The notes under the pieces were generated by a model. That model saw only the letters and a list, made by a program, of their open reading frames with translations, was not told the origin of the DNA and searched no databases. DNA of 9,434 bases from Thermoplasmata archaeon (GTDB lineage: Archaea > Thermoplasmatota > Thermoplasmata > Lutacidiplasmatales > UBA184). Position 1 is the stretch's first letter. The number at the start of each line of letters is the position of its first letter. The DNA lies in assembly GCA_030039715.1 (NCBI GenBank), contig JASHVA010000165.1:1-9434 (forward strand). The letters are read 5' to 3'. Both the position numbers and the translations under genes were made by a program. Positions 1 through 6,095 of this stretch are shown here, piece by piece.

Positions 1-36
1 TTTCTCGAACGGCGCAAAGTGGTCGCCGAGGCTCAT
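1..36 (-). CDS. Possible 5' end of a minus-strand gene cut by the window edge
   Basis: From an ATG at 36 down to base 1 the minus strand reads MSLGDHFAPFEK with no stop, and nearly all third codon positions are G or C, as in the real genes here. In-frame ATGs also exist at 63 and 78, so the start is uncertain. No TATA box or good Shine-Dalgarno is visible. If real, it follows the Kelch gene on the same strand with a gap of about 80-120 nt. The plus strand is also open here in two frames, one sharing the same third positions, so codon bias alone cannot decide. The product is not recognisable from 12 residues. Confidence 0.22.
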   Translation of the reverse strand, partial: MSLGDHFAPFEK

Positions 37-157
37 GAGACATGGCGAATACCTGGAGCGCATCGTTCGGCGAGACATCGGCCAACGGGCGGGCCTACCG
101 ACGTTCCGAATGTCCCGACTGAGGAACGAGAACAGCGGGGCGGCACACAGGCAGGGA

Positions 158-2596
158 TCAGCGAGCCGGCCTGTCCGTCTCGCCAACCTCGCCCGGAGCG
201 TCGTCAGTCGAAGTCGACTCTGGCTTCGGCGAGGCCGTGCCGACGCTGCGGGGTGGAGCGTCGCGACGCCGGACCCAAAGAATCACGACGACGATAGCGG
301 CGACCGCAATCGCAGCAATGGCCGCGACATCCTCGAGGCTGATTGAGCCGGATGCAGGGCCTGATATTGTGGGCAATCGGATTAGCACTGCGCTGAGGTT
401 CGTCCATATCTTGGGGGTGAAGCCCCAGAGATCGCCGCGGGGCGACCCCGAGCTCGGTAGGGATCCGTTGCCCCCAAACACAAGGGAGATCGAGTCAGCC
501 ACGTCGTAGGCGGCGCCGAAGGCGTAGCGTCCCGGTGGGGGCGGGGCGATCGGAACCGGAGACCACGTTCCGTGGACGTAGGTCCAAGTGTCCGCCAGAA
601 CGCTCGAACCATTACGCCCGCCAAAAAGCAGCAATTCACCGAGCGCAACATCGTAGACCAGCCCCGCGTCAAAACGCGCCGGAGGCGACGGGGCGAGCGG
701 AACCAGATCCCACTTTTCGAGACCGGTGAACTCCCACGTGTCGCCGAACGTGGTGCTGGAGTTCTCGCCACCGAAGAGTATGAGGTAGCCGTCCCCCGAC
801 GTCGCGTCGTATGCCAGGGAGGCATCTGCGCGAGGGGAGGGCGCACCGCCAAGCGAGTCCGCCGTCCAACTCCCGTTGACAAAGAGCCAGGTGTCGTTCA
901 GGTATCCCCCCACTCCGTAGCCGCCGAAAAGGACGAGCGCTTGCACCAGCGCGCTGCCGTCGTACGCCATCGAGGCACCGAATCTCGCCGGGGGTGTGTT
1001 CGTCGCGTTCGGCGAGGTCGCCGTGATGTTCGACCACTCACCCTTGGCGAATGCCCACGTGTCGTTCAAGACTCCGCCGTTCGCATCGATCCCCCCGAAC
1101 AGCACCACGTAGCTGAGCGAAGCATTCTCCGGATTGACGTCGTAGACCATGCTGGCTCCGTAGCGGGCGGGCGGCGAAACGGGCGGGGTCAGCAGCAACC
1201 AAGAACCGTCTACGTACTTCCAGGTGTCATTCAGCGGACCGGCGCTGCCCTCGCCGCCGAACAGAAGAACGAACCCGTCCTTGGGATCGTACGTCATCAC
1301 CGTGCCACTTCGTGGCGAGGGGCTCGGAGGCGGGAACACATTCATCCACACACCGCCGCGGTACGCCCACGTGTCGCCCAGAATCACCGCATCGTACTGT
1401 CCGGGTTCACTGTCCCCACCGAAGAGAAGGAGGTATCCGTCGCCGGCGTCGTACGCGAGACTTCCCCAGCAGCGAGCCGGCGGAGACGTTGCCGGAAAGG
1501 TCGTGGGCGTCACGAGGCTCCAGTTGCCGTCGAGGTACTTCCACGTCGTCTGCATCGACAGGTCCGTTGTCAGAATCCCGCCGAATAGTAGCGCATAGCC
1601 GTCCGCGGGGTCGTACGCGAGTGACGCTCCCCAGACGGCGGGGGGAGACGCCACGGGCGAGAGTTCACGCCACTTCCCGCCAGAGAACGCCCACGACTGG
1701 TCCAGCGTCACGTTCAGTTCGGTGCCCGAGCATCCGGCCACTCGCTTTCCTACCCCTCCAAAGAGCAGGACATATCCCTCCGCCGGGTCATCCGTGATCG
1801 AAGTGTCGAAGCGGCACGACGGCGCCGTACCTACCGACGCGGTCACATTCGTCCATCGGCCGCCGGCGAAGGTCCACGTGTCGTTCAAGAACGACCGTTG
1901 GTAGTCTCCTCCGAAGAGGAGGACGTAACCGTCCTGAGCGTCGTACGTGAGCGCTTCGTCGTACCGAGGACTCGGTGCGACCGCCGTCGTGATGTTCGTC
2001 CAGACTCCATGCAAGAAGGTCCAGGTATCGTTGAGGTAGTCCGCCGACAGGTAGGTCACTCCGGGAACCGTCTTTCCGATGCCCCCGAACAGTACGAGAT
2101 AGCCATCGCGCGCATCGTATACGAGTGCGGACCCAGTCCGTCCCCGGGGAGACACGGCGGGAAAGAGCTCGGTCCAGTTGCCGTGAGCGAACGTCCAAGT
2201 CGCATCGTCGCCGCTTCCGCTAAACAGCACGACGTATCCATCCACAGGATCGTAAGCCATTGTGCCGCCGTACCGAGCCTTCGGCAGATCGGAGGAAGCG
2301 GCGGGCACCGCCGGTCCCGTCGAGGAAGAGCCGGAGGACGTATCGCAAGTCACGCTGGCACCACCCCCTGAGCCTTGGCAGGCCATCGGCTGGCCGCCCG
2401 CCGGCCCCGAGCCGTTCTCTAACGACGACTCTGCCGCGGAAAGTGCCGTCGTCGAGACGGAGCCCGCTCCCCCCAGGGGACTGGTAGTCGACGCCAGCCC
2501 GCCCGGCAACGGTCCCAGGATCCACACGACAAAGAAGACTGCAAGGCCACCCCGCCAACATTCGAGATGGCGTTTTGCTCTCCATCGCGGCCCCAT
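158..2596 (-). CDS. Secreted, C-terminally anchored Kelch-repeat beta-propeller protein
   Basis: This 812-residue protein has a basic N-terminus and a hydrophobic signal segment (about 16-36). A Ser/Gly-rich linker (to about 106) leads into twelve Kelch-type repeats (about 107-734). Each repeat has a YD..DGY.LLFGG strand, then usually a DTW.F turn and a G.W strand. A transmembrane helix (about 757-775) and a 37-residue charged tail starting RRR follow, so the propeller should face outside. Twelve repeats would suit two six-bladed propellers. I count 19 N-X-S/T sequons, five as LNDTW. I chose the ATG at 2596 because AGGAG lies 6 nt upstream; an in-frame ATG at 2647 lies too close to the TATA box (2656-2666) to be on the transcript. 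Kelch domains usually bind proteins or glycans, but the ligand here is unknown. It is divergent from the phosphodiesterase gene. Galactose-oxidase-like enzymatic activity is not indicated. Confidence 0.92.
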   Translation of the reverse strand: MGPRWRAKRHLECWRGGLAVFFVVWILGPLPGGLASTTSPLGGAGSVSTTALSAAESSLENGSGPAGGQPMACQGSGGGASVTCDTSSGSSSTGPAVPAASSDLPKARYGGTMAYDPVDGYVVLFSGSGDDATWTFAHGNWTELFPAVSPRGRTGSALVYDARDGYLVLFGGIGKTVPGVTYLSADYLNDTWTFLHGVWTNITTAVAPSPRYDEALTYDAQDGYVLLFGGDYQRSFLNDTWTFAGGRWTNVTASVGTAPSCRFDTSITDDPAEGYVLLFGGVGKRVAGCSGTELNVTLDQSWAFSGGKWRELSPVASPPAVWGASLAYDPADGYALLFGGILTTDLSMQTTWKYLDGNWSLVTPTTFPATSPPARCWGSLAYDAGDGYLLLFGGDSEPGQYDAVILGDTWAYRGGVWMNVFPPPSPSPRSGTVMTYDPKDGFVLLFGGEGSAGPLNDTWKYVDGSWLLLTPPVSPPARYGASMVYDVNPENASLSYVVLFGGIDANGGVLNDTWAFAKGEWSNITATSPNATNTPPARFGASMAYDGSALVQALVLFGGYGVGGYLNDTWLFVNGSWTADSLGGAPSPRADASLAYDATSGDGYLILFGGENSSTTFGDTWEFTGLEKWDLVPLAPSPPARFDAGLVYDVALGELLLFGGRNGSSVLADTWTYVHGTWSPVPIAPPPPGRYAFGAAYDVADSISLVFGGNGSLPSSGSPRGDLWGFTPKIWTNLSAVLIRLPTISGPASGSISLEDVAAIAAIAVAAIVVVILWVRRRDAPPRSVGTASPKPESTSTDDAPGEVGETDRPAR
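395..2278 (-). repeat. Twelve tandem Kelch-repeat units inside the surface protein
   Basis: The repeats are protein-level, about 40-60 residues each, with the conserved core YD-DGY-LLFGG. They are diverged in DNA. The longest shared piece noticed is a 16-bp block (CACGTGTCGTTCAAGA on the plus strand) at 1056-1071 and 1876-1891, which encodes the LNDTW turn. Spacer length between the FGG strand and the DTW turn varies most, notably in repeats 2, 4, 6 and 12. The first repeat has FSG instead of FGG. This suggests old duplication with drift rather than recent expansion. Confidence 0.88.
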
Positions 2597-2602
2597 GCAG
2601 CT

Positions 2603-2607
2603 CTCCT
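2603..2607 (-). promoter_or_regulatory. Shine-Dalgarno of the Kelch gene
   Basis: On the minus strand AGGAG sits 6 nt before the ATG at 2596. It decides the start in favour of 2596 over the upstream in-frame ATG at 2647, which lacks such a site. Confidence 0.75.
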
Positions 2608-2655
2608 TCTCCGCTCCCCGGCGCTCGGACGGGGAAGGACCGACCATCTCGTGAC

Positions 2656-2666
2656 TATATTGTATA
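2656..2666 (-). promoter_or_regulatory. TATA box of the Kelch gene
   Basis: The minus strand reads TATACAATATA in an otherwise GC-rich region. With usual archaeal spacing, transcription would begin near 2634, giving a leader of roughly 38 nt that contains the AGGAG ribosome site. Confidence 0.7.
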
Positions 2667-2794
2667 CCTAGGCCGGGGGATCGAACGCCCGTCTCCTTCC
2701 CGGCTCGGGAGGTTGCGACCGAATGGAACCGGCCACCCCGGCGGAGCGCCCCGCACGCTCCCGCGCGAACGCGTTCGGTTCTCTCAAGTTACGG

Positions 2795-2800
2795 TTATGA
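2795..2800 (+). promoter_or_regulatory. TATA-like box of the phosphodiesterase gene
   Basis: TTATGA, preceded by ACGG, is centred about 26 nt before the ATG at 2823, which predicts a leaderless message. No Shine-Dalgarno is present before that ATG, which agrees. The box is weak compared with the one serving the Kelch gene. Confidence 0.5.
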
Positions 2801-2822
2801 GGTAGGCCCCGTCGAGTGGGGC

Positions 2823-4220
2823 ATGGCAGGAGCACCGCCTCGAGTGCTGGCTCTGGGGCTTGACTCGGTGCCCCCCCAGCTGCTCTTCGACCGCTTTCTG
2901 CCCTTGATGCCCAATGTACAGCGGATCCTCAGCCGATCGATCTATGGGACGCTCGAGAGCACCGATCCACCGATCACCGTCCCGGCGTGGGCCGTCATGT
3001 TCTCCGGGATGGACCCTGGGACGCTCGGTCTCTACGGCTTCCGTCACCGGCGACCGGGGACGTACTGGGACATGTACATACCGACGTCTCGGACGCTCCT
3101 TCACCCGCTGATCTGGGATCGCCTCTCCCGGCTCGGTCGGCGCAGTTGTGTGATCGGGATGCCACCGGGGTATCCCCCACCTCACATTAACGGCGTCTAC
3201 ATTTCCGATTTCTTGACTCCCAGCCACGCGAAGGATTTCGCCTATCCGGTCTCGATAGTCGACGAGGTTCAGCGAGTCGCGGGCGGCTACGAGTTCGATG
3301 TCACGTTCCGTGCAGACGACCGGGAGAGAATTGGCGGCCAACTACTCGAGATGACGCGCAAAAGGTTCGCCGTGGCTCGTCACCTGTGGACGAAGGAGCG
3401 GTGGGACCTCTTTGTTCTCCATGAGATCGGGCCCGACCGACTCCACCACACCTTCTGGAAGTACTTCGACCCGAAGCACCCTCGGTACGAGGATAACGCG
3501 GAGTTTCGCGAGTTGGTCGAACGGTATTACACGCGACTGGACGCGGAGATCGGCGCGCTGCTCGCGCTGGTGCCGGACGGAGTACGCGTCTTGCTCCTGT
3601 CCGACCACGGGAGCCAGGCAATGGCCGGAGGATTCTGCATCAACGACTGGCTCATCGAGCGCGGCTATCTGGTGTTGAAGGGCCCGAGCCCCCCGCCGGG
3701 CACCCCGCTCGAGAAGACGACCATCGACTGGTCGAGGACGAAGGCGTGGGGGGCGGGGGGCTACTATGCGCGGATTTTCTACAACATCCGAGGCCGCGAG
3801 CCCGAGGGGGTTATCCCGCCCGAACAAGTTCCTGCCTTCGAGCGCCAGCTTGGCGAGGAGTTGCGTGCCGTCCGACAACCCGACGGTCGCTCGCTCGATG
3901 CCAACGTGCGCGCGCCCCGCGAGATCTATCGGGAGGTCCGCGGTGACGCCCCCGATCTGATGGTCTACTTTGGGGGGACCTCCTGGCGTTCCGCGGGCAC
4001 AGTCGGCCACCCTTCGCTCTATGTGTCCGAGAACGACACGGGTCCGGACGACTCGGTGCACTCGTTCGAAGGAATCTACGCGATCACCGACCCACGCGTC
4101 GGGAGCGGGAAGCGTGGACCGGCCCAGCGGATCATCGATATCGCGCCCACGCTCCTGGACCTCATGGGGATTCCGATTCCAGCCGAGATCCAGGGACGAC
4201 CGATCCCCGAGTTCGATTGA
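2823..4220 (+). CDS. Alkaline phosphatase superfamily phosphodiesterase/phosphatase (type I phosphodiesterase fold)
   Basis: This 465-residue protein has the full two-metal site expected of the nucleotide pyrophosphatase/phosphodiesterase branch. D14 is in GLDS, the probable nucleophile T52 is in ITVPAW, D205 and H209 are in GPDRLHH, D261 and H262 are in LSDHG, and H413 is in SVHSFEG. The C-terminal block DIAPTLLDLMGIPIP with a following GRP is typical of this family and of cofactor-independent phosphoglycerate mutase relatives. There is no signal peptide or membrane segment, so it should be cytosolic. It would hydrolyse a phosphate mono- or diester, but the substrate cannot be read from sequence. 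A nucleotide or nucleotide-sugar derivative is plausible given the neighbours. It is not a sulfatase: there is no C/S-x-P-x-R motif. The start at 2823 fits leaderless spacing from the TATA-like box. Confidence 0.92.
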   Translation: MAGAPPRVLALGLDSVPPQLLFDRFLPLMPNVQRILSRSIYGTLESTDPPITVPAWAVMFSGMDPGTLGLYGFRHRRPGTYWDMYIPTSRTLLHPLIWDRLSRLGRRSCVIGMPPGYPPPHINGVYISDFLTPSHAKDFAYPVSIVDEVQRVAGGYEFDVTFRADDRERIGGQLLEMTRKRFAVARHLWTKERWDLFVLHEIGPDRLHHTFWKYFDPKHPRYEDNAEFRELVERYYTRLDAEIGALLALVPDGVRVLLLSDHGSQAMAGGFCINDWLIERGYLVLKGPSPPPGTPLEKTTIDWSRTKAWGAGGYYARIFYNIRGREPEGVIPPEQVPAFERQLGEELRAVRQPDGRSLDANVRAPREIYREVRGDAPDLMVYFGGTSWRSAGTVGHPSLYVSENDTGPDDSVHSFEGIYAITDPRVGSGKRGPAQRIIDIAPTLLDLMGIPIPAEIQGRPIPEFD

Positions 4221-4430
4221 GCGGCCGAGGAGTTGCTCGAGAGACGTGCCCGAGTACGTTGCGGTATTCCAGGCTCGAGCCCGCACCGGTCGCGCTGCAC
4301 TTCTCGCCCGTCCAAGTCACAACGATTAAGTCGGAAGAGTCAGGTTCGGCATTGCCGCGCGTCCTCAGCCCGGAGAACCGGGTGCTAGGGGTTTGGACGA
4401 GGCAGCAACCGAAACAACCGGGGAAGGAAA

Positions 4431-4436
4431 GGAGGG
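4431..4436 (+). promoter_or_regulatory. Shine-Dalgarno of the small secreted protein
   Basis: GGAGGG lies 10 nt before the GTG at 4447. It supports that GTG over the in-frame TTG at 4393, which would place a polar 18-residue stretch ahead of the signal peptide. The spacing is slightly long. A weak AT-rich candidate promoter (GATTAAG) lies near 4322-4328. Confidence 0.55.
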
Positions 4437-4446
4437 ATTTGAGACC

Positions 4447-5211
4447 GTGAAGGATAGGGGAATCTTGAGGAATCGGCGCTGGGGAATCGGCTTGATAGTC
4501 GCGGCGGTCGCGGTCTTCGTTGCGATCCCGCTGTCGCAGGCGGCCGTGTCGACTTCACCGCCAACTGCGACGGGGACCCAAAGCATCGGATGCAGTGTAA
4601 ACGGCGCGACACTGTCGGTAACCGGGGCACCGAGTGGCTTCACGAAAGAGGTCCTTGCGATATCCTGGAGAGCGATGGACGATGAGGACACCGGGCTCTC
4701 CGGCTATTGGGCCATGGACACGTACAACACCGCGGTGAGCGCCTGGGAGTACAGCAATGGCTCGTACTTCGTTATCCAGACGTTCTCGGGCTCGTTCGAA
4801 GTTCCGCAGGGCGCGCTGAGTCCTCAAAACGGCGTGCTGGAACCGGCGTCGGGCTACGGCTCGCTCGTGGGGATCATCTTCGGATGGATTACTAGCGCGG
4901 AGGTCTTCCACAAGGGCACGAACGTCGCCAAGGGCAATCTCGGCGACCTCAACTACGGCGGCACCACGCAGGACTTGCTCAACCAGACGTACGGCAACCA
5001 GGTCGGCGACTCCTCCGCGTACAACTGGTATACCACCTACTTCGCTCCCGCCGATCCCTACGACAGTTACTTCAGCTACGCGTGGGGGTTCACGTACACC
5101 TTGAACAGCTTGTTCACGACGAACACGCACGGTAGCTCCACATCGACCGGCACTTGGTGCAACTGGGGCTCGGCCGACGTAGGGGACATCGTCACCGCGT
5201 CAGGAGAGTAG
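4447..5211 (+). CDS. Unrecognised small secreted protein with two cysteines
   Basis: From the GTG start this is 254 residues. It opens with KDRGILRNRRW, a hydrophobic helix (about 14-30) and a likely signal-peptidase region around SQA-AV. The mature part is rich in Gly, Ser, Thr, Tyr, Trp and Asn, with few charges beyond the first third, as in extracellular beta-rich folds. Only two cysteines remain, about C49 near the mature N-terminus and C238 near the C-terminus, which could form one disulfide joining the ends. NGS and NQT are possible N-glycosylation sites. There is no C-terminal anchor, so it may be released, or held by the uncleaved N-terminal helix. I recognise no family or catalytic motif. 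A strong hairpin terminator follows directly, so it ends its own transcript. The coding call is supported by length, codon bias and the signal peptide. Confidence 0.8.
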   Translation: MKDRGILRNRRWGIGLIVAAVAVFVAIPLSQAAVSTSPPTATGTQSIGCSVNGATLSVTGAPSGFTKEVLAISWRAMDDEDTGLSGYWAMDTYNTAVSAWEYSNGSYFVIQTFSGSFEVPQGALSPQNGVLEPASGYGSLVGIIFGWITSAEVFHKGTNVAKGNLGDLNYGGTTQDLLNQTYGNQVGDSSAYNWYTTYFAPADPYDSYFSYAWGFTYTLNSLFTTNTHGSSTSTGTWCNWGSADVGDIVTASGE

Positions 5212-5229
5212 ACCGGTCACGCGGCCCTC

Positions 5230-5270
5230 GGGCGGAGGGGGACCCCAGCCCTCTCCGCCCCCAACTTTTT
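5230..5270 (+). terminator. GC-rich hairpin followed by T5, intrinsic-type terminator
   Basis: GGGCGGAGGGGG (5230-5241) pairs with CCCTCTCCGCCC (5249-5260) over 12 bp with one G-U pair and a 7-nt loop. A short CCAAC spacer and TTTTT (5266-5270) follow. It begins 18 nt after the stop of the secreted-protein gene and separates it from the adenylylsulfate kinase gene. Archaeal termination mainly needs the T tract, so the hairpin may instead stabilise the 3' end of the mRNA. Confidence 0.72.
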
Positions 5271-5408
5271 CGACCCTTAGACGTGGCAACGGAACGAGCC
5301 TCCGACGGCGAGGCATCGCGCGACTGACTCCGCGCGTCGCAGTTCCTCGCGTCGATCCTACCGTGCGCCCGGCACGCCGGAACCGGGCAGAGGCGGCAGT
5401 TCGTAGGC

Positions 5409-6017
5409 GTGGCTTCGAGTGTTCCGAGCAAGCGTTATCTCGATTTGCGAGTCGCCCAGCGAGGTCCGACGGACGTGACGAACCGAGGGTTCTGCGTATG
5501 GCTGACGGGTCTCCCCTCGGCCGGGAAGACCACGATAGCAAAGCATCTGCTGCCGCTCCTACGCCAGGGCGGTTGGGAGGTCGAGCTCCTCGATGGTGAC
5601 GAGGTACGGAAGGGCCTGAGCGCCGATCTCGGTTTCGGCCGAGAAGCGCGAGAAACCCACGCCGCCCGCGTCGCCTACGTCGCGAAGGTACTCGCTCGGA
5701 ACGACGTTATCCCGATCGTGGCGTTGATCTCCCCCTATGCGTCATCGCGCGCCCGCGCACGGTCGGAGATCGGTCGGTTCGTCGAGGTCTATGTTTCCAC
5801 ACCGATCGGCGAATGCGAGAAGCGCGACGTGAAGGGGCTCTATCAGAAGGCTCGCGCGGGTCTGGTCAAGGAGATGACCGGAGTCGACGATCCGTACGAA
5901 GTACCCGAGGCCCCCGAAATCCGAGTCGATACGATTCGGCTCTCGCCGGCCGAATCGGCGCAGCACATTCTGTCCGAGCTCGAGCGTCTCGGCTGGCCCA
6001 TTCGAAAGCCGGAATGA
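5409..6017 (+). CDS. cysC: Adenylylsulfate (APS) kinase
   Basis: This 202-residue enzyme uses ATP to phosphorylate adenylylsulfate to PAPS, the universal sulfate donor. The P-loop GLPSAGKT is at about 34-41. The DGDEVRKGL segment (about 62-70) with DLGFGREAR matches the APS-binding region. ISPYASSR (about 107-114) carries the family's conserved Ser, and the stretch around 137-163, with KGLYQKARAG and DDPYEVP, is the characteristic lid region. It is a stand-alone kinase, not fused to ATP sulfurylase, and of usual length. The GTG at 5409 gives about 25 residues before the kinase core. A TTG at residue 13 or a GTG at residue 23 could also serve, and no clear Shine-Dalgarno or TATA box decides it. 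No sulfate-reduction gene is adjacent; the neighbours are glycan export and sugar genes, which points to sulfation rather than assimilation. Confidence 0.94.
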   Translation: MASSVPSKRYLDLRVAQRGPTDVTNRGFCVWLTGLPSAGKTTIAKHLLPLLRQGGWEVELLDGDEVRKGLSADLGFGREARETHAARVAYVAKVLARNDVIPIVALISPYASSRARARSEIGRFVEVYVSTPIGECEKRDVKGLYQKARAGLVKEMTGVDDPYEVPEAPEIRVDTIRLSPAESAQHILSELERLGWPIRKPE

Positions 6018-6020
6018 GCC

Positions 6021-6049
6021 GGCCTCGGGAGGCGAACCGCCTCCGAGCC
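6021..6049 (+). other. Inverted repeat between the adenylylsulfate kinase and flippase genes
   Basis: GGAGGCG (6028-6034) and CGCCTCC (6038-6044) form a 7-bp perfect stem with a 3-nt loop. The flanks GGCCTC and GAGCC can extend it with bulges. It starts 3 nt after the kinase stop codon and just upstream of the flippase TATA box. No T tract follows, so it is not a convincing terminator. It could protect the 3' end, bind a regulator, or be incidental in GC-rich DNA. Confidence 0.4.
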
Positions 6050-6052
6050 ATC

Positions 6053-6058
6053 TTATAC
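6053..6058 (+). promoter_or_regulatory. TATA box for the flippase gene
   Basis: TTATAC is an isolated AT-rich site in a GC-rich spacer. It predicts a transcript start near 6082, 14 nt before the TTG at 6096 and about 28 nt before the ATG at 6111. It implies that the flippase can be transcribed separately from the adenylylsulfate kinase gene. Confidence 0.55.
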
Positions 6059-6095
6059 GCGGGGGGGTGAACGGCCCCGACCGAGGCGGAAGAGA

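Noticed and set aside
572..1588. A 338-codon open frame on the plus strand, antisense to the Kelch gene
   Set aside because: It is the complement of regular Kelch-repeat codons. Its translation is Arg/Val/His-rich with no domain or membrane pattern, and the minus strand here is clearly coding.
2597..2647. Longer Kelch protein starting at the ATG at 2647
   Set aside because: That ATG is only about 9-13 nt from the TATA box and would lie upstream of the predicted transcript start. It adds a polar, charged stretch before the signal peptide, while the ATG at 2596 has a strong ribosome site.
2823..4220. Reading the alkaline-phosphatase-fold protein as a sulfatase, given the nearby APS kinase
   Set aside because: Sulfatases need a C/S-x-P-x-R site to form formylglycine. 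Here the nucleophile position is Thr in ITVPAW and no such motif occurs.
3342..4286. A 314-codon minus-strand frame opposite the phosphodiesterase gene
   Set aside because: It lies against an enzyme with all catalytic residues intact. The translation is Arg-rich and featureless, as expected for a shadow frame in GC-rich DNA.
6061..6067. Seven-G run, and a second at 8764-8770, as phase-variable tracts
   Set aside because: Runs of five to six G occur elsewhere in this GC-rich window, including inside genes. Two runs of seven near promoters are not enough to suggest slippage control.
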